Shown here piece by piece: positions 5,023 through 7,787 of a stretch of 7,787 bases of DNA. Within the stretch, counting starts at the first letter, position 1. Each line of letters starts with the position of its first letter. Source of the DNA: Cyanobacteria bacterium UBA3803. GTDB lineage: Bacteria; Cyanobacteriota; Vampirovibrionia; Gastranaerophilales; Gastranaerophilaceae. A program made the position numbers and the translations under genes. The notes under the pieces are model-generated. The model searched no databases, had not been told where the DNA came from, and saw only the letters and a list, made by a program, of their open reading frames with translations. The stretch covers positions 1 through 7,787 of the forward strand of contig DFEL01000097.1 in NCBI GenBank assembly GCA_002369055.1. The letters run 5' to 3'.

Positions 5023-6630
5023 TTAAGCCGATTTTAATATTGTATCCAAATCTTCTTTTGGCATTGTAATTGATTTAATATTGTAAATATCTTTCATTGC
5101 ATCAACTATTACAGGATTTATTGATATTGGTGAACAGTGGCTTAAAAATATATTTTTTACTCCAAGTTCTTTTAAGTTAAGCATATTTGAAATGGCATAT
5201 TTATCACATTTTGTTAAAAATATACTTATATCAAAAGTTTTATTTTCGATTTTCTTATTCATATCTTCCAAAATTTTATACATTAGCATAAAATCGTAAC
5301 TTGAATTTATCTGAAAAGTGTTTGTCGAAGGAGTGTATGTAGAAAGGGTTATTGCATGCATATTTGCAGGCAAGGTTTTTAATAATCTCGAAAAATATTT
5401 TTTCTGTAATGAAGTATGATTTAAAATTCCGACAATAATAATATGTTTTATATCACGTGATAAAATCTTTGTTATAACTTCATTTACACGGTTTTCTATA
5501 ACTTTTTCATTATAACCTATTTTTAGTGACTCACGAATTTGTCCTTTAGCAAAACCTTTTGCATCATTGGCGGATTTAATCAGAGGTCTGAAATCTTTAT
5601 TTTTTATCTGAGTTACACCCTTTGGCACAGTTATATCTGTTGTAAATAAACGACCTCTATATAAATATTCAATATTTTGAAGTGAATTTTTTGTCATTAA
5701 AATAGCACCCGGAAAAGTGGCAAAATCAAGTAAACAATTTTCCACACCAAGTCCGAATTGACCTTTTAACTGATTATAAACCTTTAATTTAGGGTGTGTA
5801 TGTCCCATAATCATTGAACCATGTGTATATACATCTATATTTAATCCTTTTGTTGCTTTGAGGACATCTTCAAGTTCGGTTAAATTTGAACCGGATACTA
5901 ATATAGCCTTGCCAGAACGTGTTGAAAATGATACTTCGGTCGGCTCAGGATTACCGTAAAATTCATTTTCTTTATGATGTAATTGCTTTATTAATTTATA
6001 ATTTATTTGAATAAAATTTTTTAGTAATCGTTTTAAAGATTCTGTTGAAGTTTTTTTATAATTCATTGCACTCAAAACTTGAAGCATTGCATAGTAAGCA
6101 TCATCGTGTTCAATGCCATAACTTTTTAGTTGAATTAAATTTATACTCACATTTTTGATTATTAAAAACATTATTTCAAATATGTGTCTGTGTTTTGAAT
6201 CTAACAATTTATTTTTGCGTATAAATTCTTTTTCACCTTGTTTTATAGCATTATTCAAGTCAAAATTTTTATTTATTTTGAGTTGTGCTTCAAGTTTATT
6301 TGAACTTAAATTATTATTTTTACAAATTCTTTCGTACAAAATTTTTGACTGTCTGAGATTATCATAAATAGTCATAATAATTGTTTTAAACTGTTCTTGT
6401 GAATAGTCAGTATTTGAAACAAGACCTGATATTGTATTCAAGATGTTATCTCTTATAACTTTATTTGTGACACCTTGTTTCTTTAGTCTTAGTGTATAAA
6501 ATGCCAGTTGTTTCATGTACATAATAATAACTTCTTGCAAAGAAGAAATTGTAGGATCTGTTGAACAAACTCCCTTTGCAACACAACTGTCAAAATTATA
6601 ATCATCATATTGGTAATAATTGTAAAACAT
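5023..6630 (-). CDS. Hybrid-cluster-protein (Hcp) homologue lacking the cluster ligands
   Basis: 535 residues, the usual Hcp length. The fold is recognisable from VSGSNLTELEDVLKAT (245-260), DVYTHGSM (267-274), HPKLKVY, FPGAILMT (306-313), GRLFTTD, and LGVKNIFLS (489-497). Authentic Hcp binds a hybrid Fe-S-O cluster and acts on hydroxylamine or nitric oxide. Compared by eye with the Desulfovibrio ligands, His244 is Ser248, Glu268 is Ser272, Cys312 is Ser316, Cys406 is Leu403, Cys434 is Thr431, Cys459 is probably Ser444, and Glu494 is Asp476. The spacings (24, 44, 28) are exactly preserved for most. The N-terminal four-Cys motif keeps the last two (Cys16, Cys22), while the first two are Tyr3 and Tyr6. 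The frame is intact over its whole length, so this is not an ordinary pseudogene. Inference: a structural paralogue without hydroxylamine reductase activity. The start at 6630 has AAGG about 10 nt upstream. The gene is monocistronic between clpB and the convergent small ORF. Confidence 0.85.
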   Translation of the reverse strand: MFYNYYQYDDYNFDSCVAKGVCSTDPTISSLQEVIIMYMKQLAFYTLRLKKQGVTNKVIRDNILNTISGLVSNTDYSQEQFKTIIMTIYDNLRQSKILYERICKNNNLSSNKLEAQLKINKNFDLNNAIKQGEKEFIRKNKLLDSKHRHIFEIMFLIIKNVSINLIQLKSYGIEHDDAYYAMLQVLSAMNYKKTSTESLKRLLKNFIQINYKLIKQLHHKENEFYGNPEPTEVSFSTRSGKAILVSGSNLTELEDVLKATKGLNIDVYTHGSMIMGHTHPKLKVYNQLKGQFGLGVENCLLDFATFPGAILMTKNSLQNIEYLYRGRLFTTDITVPKGVTQIKNKDFRPLIKSANDAKGFAKGQIRESLKIGYNEKVIENRVNEVITKILSRDIKHIIIVGILNHTSLQKKYFSRLLKTLPANMHAITLSTYTPSTNTFQINSSYDFMLMYKILEDMNKKIENKTFDISIFLTKCDKYAISNMLNLKELGVKNIFLSHCSPISINPVIVDAMKDIYNIKSITMPKEDLDTILKSA

Positions 6631-6635
6631 AAATG

Positions 6636-6656
6636 CACACCTTTTTAGGTATGATA
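6636..6656 (-). promoter_or_regulatory. Leader of the Hcp-like gene: hairpin over the ribosome site and weak -10
   Basis: On the minus strand, CATACC (6653-6648) can pair with GGTGTG (6641-6636), with one U-G pair and a 6-base loop. This pairing would cover the GG of the AAGG ribosome site before the ATG at 6630. TATCAT (6656-6651) is a 5-of-6 match to -10 with no clear -35. If it is the promoter, the transcript would start too late to contain the whole hairpin, so the two readings exclude each other. Low confidence. Confidence 0.3.
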
Positions 6657-6697
6657 ACCAATATTTTTAAATTTTTAATGCGTCTTTCGGGCTATAT

Positions 6698-6747
6698 TAA
6701 CAGACATAGGACAAATTTTTATTAAAAAGTTTGTCCTATATCTGTTA
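6698..6747. repeat. Long inverted repeat downstream of clpB
   Basis: Arms 6698-6720 and 6725-6747 around ATTA: 23 possible pairs with two imperfect positions (6705/6740 and 6716/6729), each of which is a wobble on one strand. The core arm is ATAGGACAAA. It begins 17 nt after the clpB stop codon and is the only candidate terminator for clpB, but the minus strand continues with ATATAGCCCG and has no T-run. It may instead protect the 3' end or be a small mobile-type palindrome. Confidence 0.7.
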
Positions 6748-6764
6748 TTTGGTTTATATTTTTC

Positions 6765-7787
6765 CTATTTTGATTTTCTTTTGAATTTTATTTCATCATC
6801 TTCAGCATCTATTACTAAAGTATCACCTTTTATAAATTTTTGAGCCAAAATTAATTTTGACAATGGATTTTCAACCAATTGACGAATTGCACGTTTTAGT
6901 GGTCTTGCACCATAAATTGGATTAAAACCTTTATTTGCAAGTAATTCTTTCGCATCAGATGTTATTTCAAGACTTATTTCTTGTTCTTTCAAACGTTTTC
7001 TCAAAGATTCCATTTGAATATCTACAATTTGTTTTAAATCGCATAAAGTCAAACCTTTAAAGAATATTGTTTCATCAACCCTGTTTAAAAATTCGGGTTT
7101 AAAACGTTCCTTCATAATTTCCATGACTTTTTCTTTTGTATCTTCAAAATCTCCTTTCAAAGAATCTTCCAAAATAACATCACTTCCAATATTACTTGTC
7201 ATAATTATCAAAGTGTTTTTAAAATCGACCGTTCTACCTTTTGAATCTGTCAAACGACCATCATCAAATATTTGCAACATAAGATTGAAAACGTCAGGAT
7301 GTGCTTTTTCTATTTCATCAAAAAGCACAACAGAATAAGGTTTTCTTCTTACAGCTTCTGTTAATTGACCACCTTCATCGTAACCGACATATCCCGGAGG
7401 TGCACCAACAAGTCTTGCAACATTATGCTTTTCCATATATTCTGACATATCTATACGAATTAAAGCGTCTTCATCGTTAAACATAAAGTCAGCTAATGAT
7501 TTTGCAAGCTCTGTTTTACCAACACCTGTTGGCCCTAAGAAAATAAATGTACCTATAGGACGTTTCGGATCTTTTAAACCTGAACGAGCACGGCGAATTG
7601 CATCTGAAACAGTTACAACCGCTTCATCTTGACCTATTAAACGTTGATGTAAGACATCTTCCATAGAAATTAATTTCTTCATTTCGCTTTCCATTAATTT
7701 GCTAACCGGAACTCCTGTCCATTTACTTACAACTTCTGCAATATCATCGCCATCAATTTGTTCTTTTAATAATTGATTATCTTTTTT
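6765..7787 (-). CDS. clpB: ATP-dependent chaperone ClpB, C-terminal part (5' end outside window)
   Basis: Cytoplasmic hexameric AAA+ disaggregase that works with DnaK to rescue aggregated proteins. The 340 visible residues begin in the stretch after the middle domain (DIAEVVSKWTGVPVSKLMES near visible residues 20-35) and cover the whole second ATPase module. Walker A GPTGVGKT is at 85-92, the pore loop GYVGYDEGG at 132-140, Walker B VVLFDE at 153-158, sensor-1 TSN at 197-199, the arginine finger in PEFLNRVDE near 236, and sensor-2 GARPLKR at 293-299. A Met at 7692-7694 is internal: the frame continues with conserved ClpB sequence to the window edge. VVLFDE, TSNIGS and the C-terminal ARPLKRAIRQLVENPLSKLIL favour ClpB over ClpC, but the diagnostic middle domain is not visible. 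The start, promoter and any heat-shock operator are out of view. Full-length ClpB is about 860 residues. Confidence 0.93.
   Translation of the reverse strand, partial: KKDNQLLKEQIDGDDIAEVVSKWTGVPVSKLMESEMKKLISMEDVLHQRLIGQDEAVVTVSDAIRRARSGLKDPKRPIGTFIFLGPTGVGKTELAKSLADFMFNDEDALIRIDMSEYMEKHNVARLVGAPPGYVGYDEGGQLTEAVRRKPYSVVLFDEIEKAHPDVFNLMLQIFDDGRLTDSKGRTVDFKNTLIIMTSNIGSDVILEDSLKGDFEDTKEKVMEIMKERFKPEFLNRVDETIFFKGLTLCDLKQIVDIQMESLRKRLKEQEISLEITSDAKELLANKGFNPIYGARPLKRAIRQLVENPLSKLILAQKFIKGDTLVIDAEDDEIKFKRKSK

Noticed and set aside
7692..7694. Start codon of a short 309-residue ClpB-like protein
   Set aside because: The frame continues upstream with conserved ClpB residues (KWTGVPVSKL), so the Met is internal and the gene is cut by the window edge.
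1..7787. CRISPR array, tRNA, rRNA, insertion sequence or phage genes
   Set aside because: No regularly spaced repeats, no cloverleaf-like segments noticed, no transposase or phage proteins in any frame.

Overview
The window is AT-rich bacterial DNA with well-spaced protein genes and no sign of phage, transposons, CRISPR or RNA genes. The mix is a flagellated bacterium with an exported lineage-specific protein, a YebC whose N-terminal half reads like cyanobacterial or clostridial homologues, a clostridial-style cytidine deaminase, and ClpB. My best guess is a gut-type member of the non-photosynthetic Cyanobacteria (Vampirovibrionia/Gastranaerophilales), with an AT-rich Firmicute as the alternative. 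This is recognition from memory, not a database result.

Layout. Positions 3-1829 hold two tandem flagellin genes on the minus strand. Each has its own strong Shine-Dalgarno site and a matching structured leader, and a terminator separates them. Positions 1909-2064 are a divergent AT-rich spacer carrying the yebC promoter. yebC (2065-2820, plus) converges on a secreted protein with a coiled-coil tail (2890-4311, minus) across a shared bidirectional terminator. That secreted gene appears to be transcribed from a promoter placed so that the mRNA would start at the ATG itself. Divergent from it, cdd (4369-4755) and a small zinc-ribbon-like ORF (4763-5020) form a two-gene plus-strand unit. This unit runs tail to tail, only 2 bp apart, into a 535-residue homologue of hybrid-cluster protein (5023-6630, minus). 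Behind it, a long inverted repeat follows the 3' end of clpB, whose 5' part lies beyond the right edge.

The most unusual items are two. First, the hybrid-cluster-protein homologue keeps the family's backbone motifs, but essentially every residue that should hold the hybrid Fe-S-O cluster is replaced, and half of the N-terminal Cys motif is gone. It therefore looks like a cluster-less paralogue with a new job. Second, the two flagellin leaders share a two-hairpin arrangement in which a GGA sits in a hairpin loop exactly 25 nt upstream of the GGA of the Shine-Dalgarno site. This is the geometry of CsrA-type translational control of flagellin.

The genes do not form one pathway. Flagellar filament (two flagellins), translation support (YebC), pyrimidine salvage (Cdd) and protein disaggregation (ClpB) are separate functions in separate transcription units.
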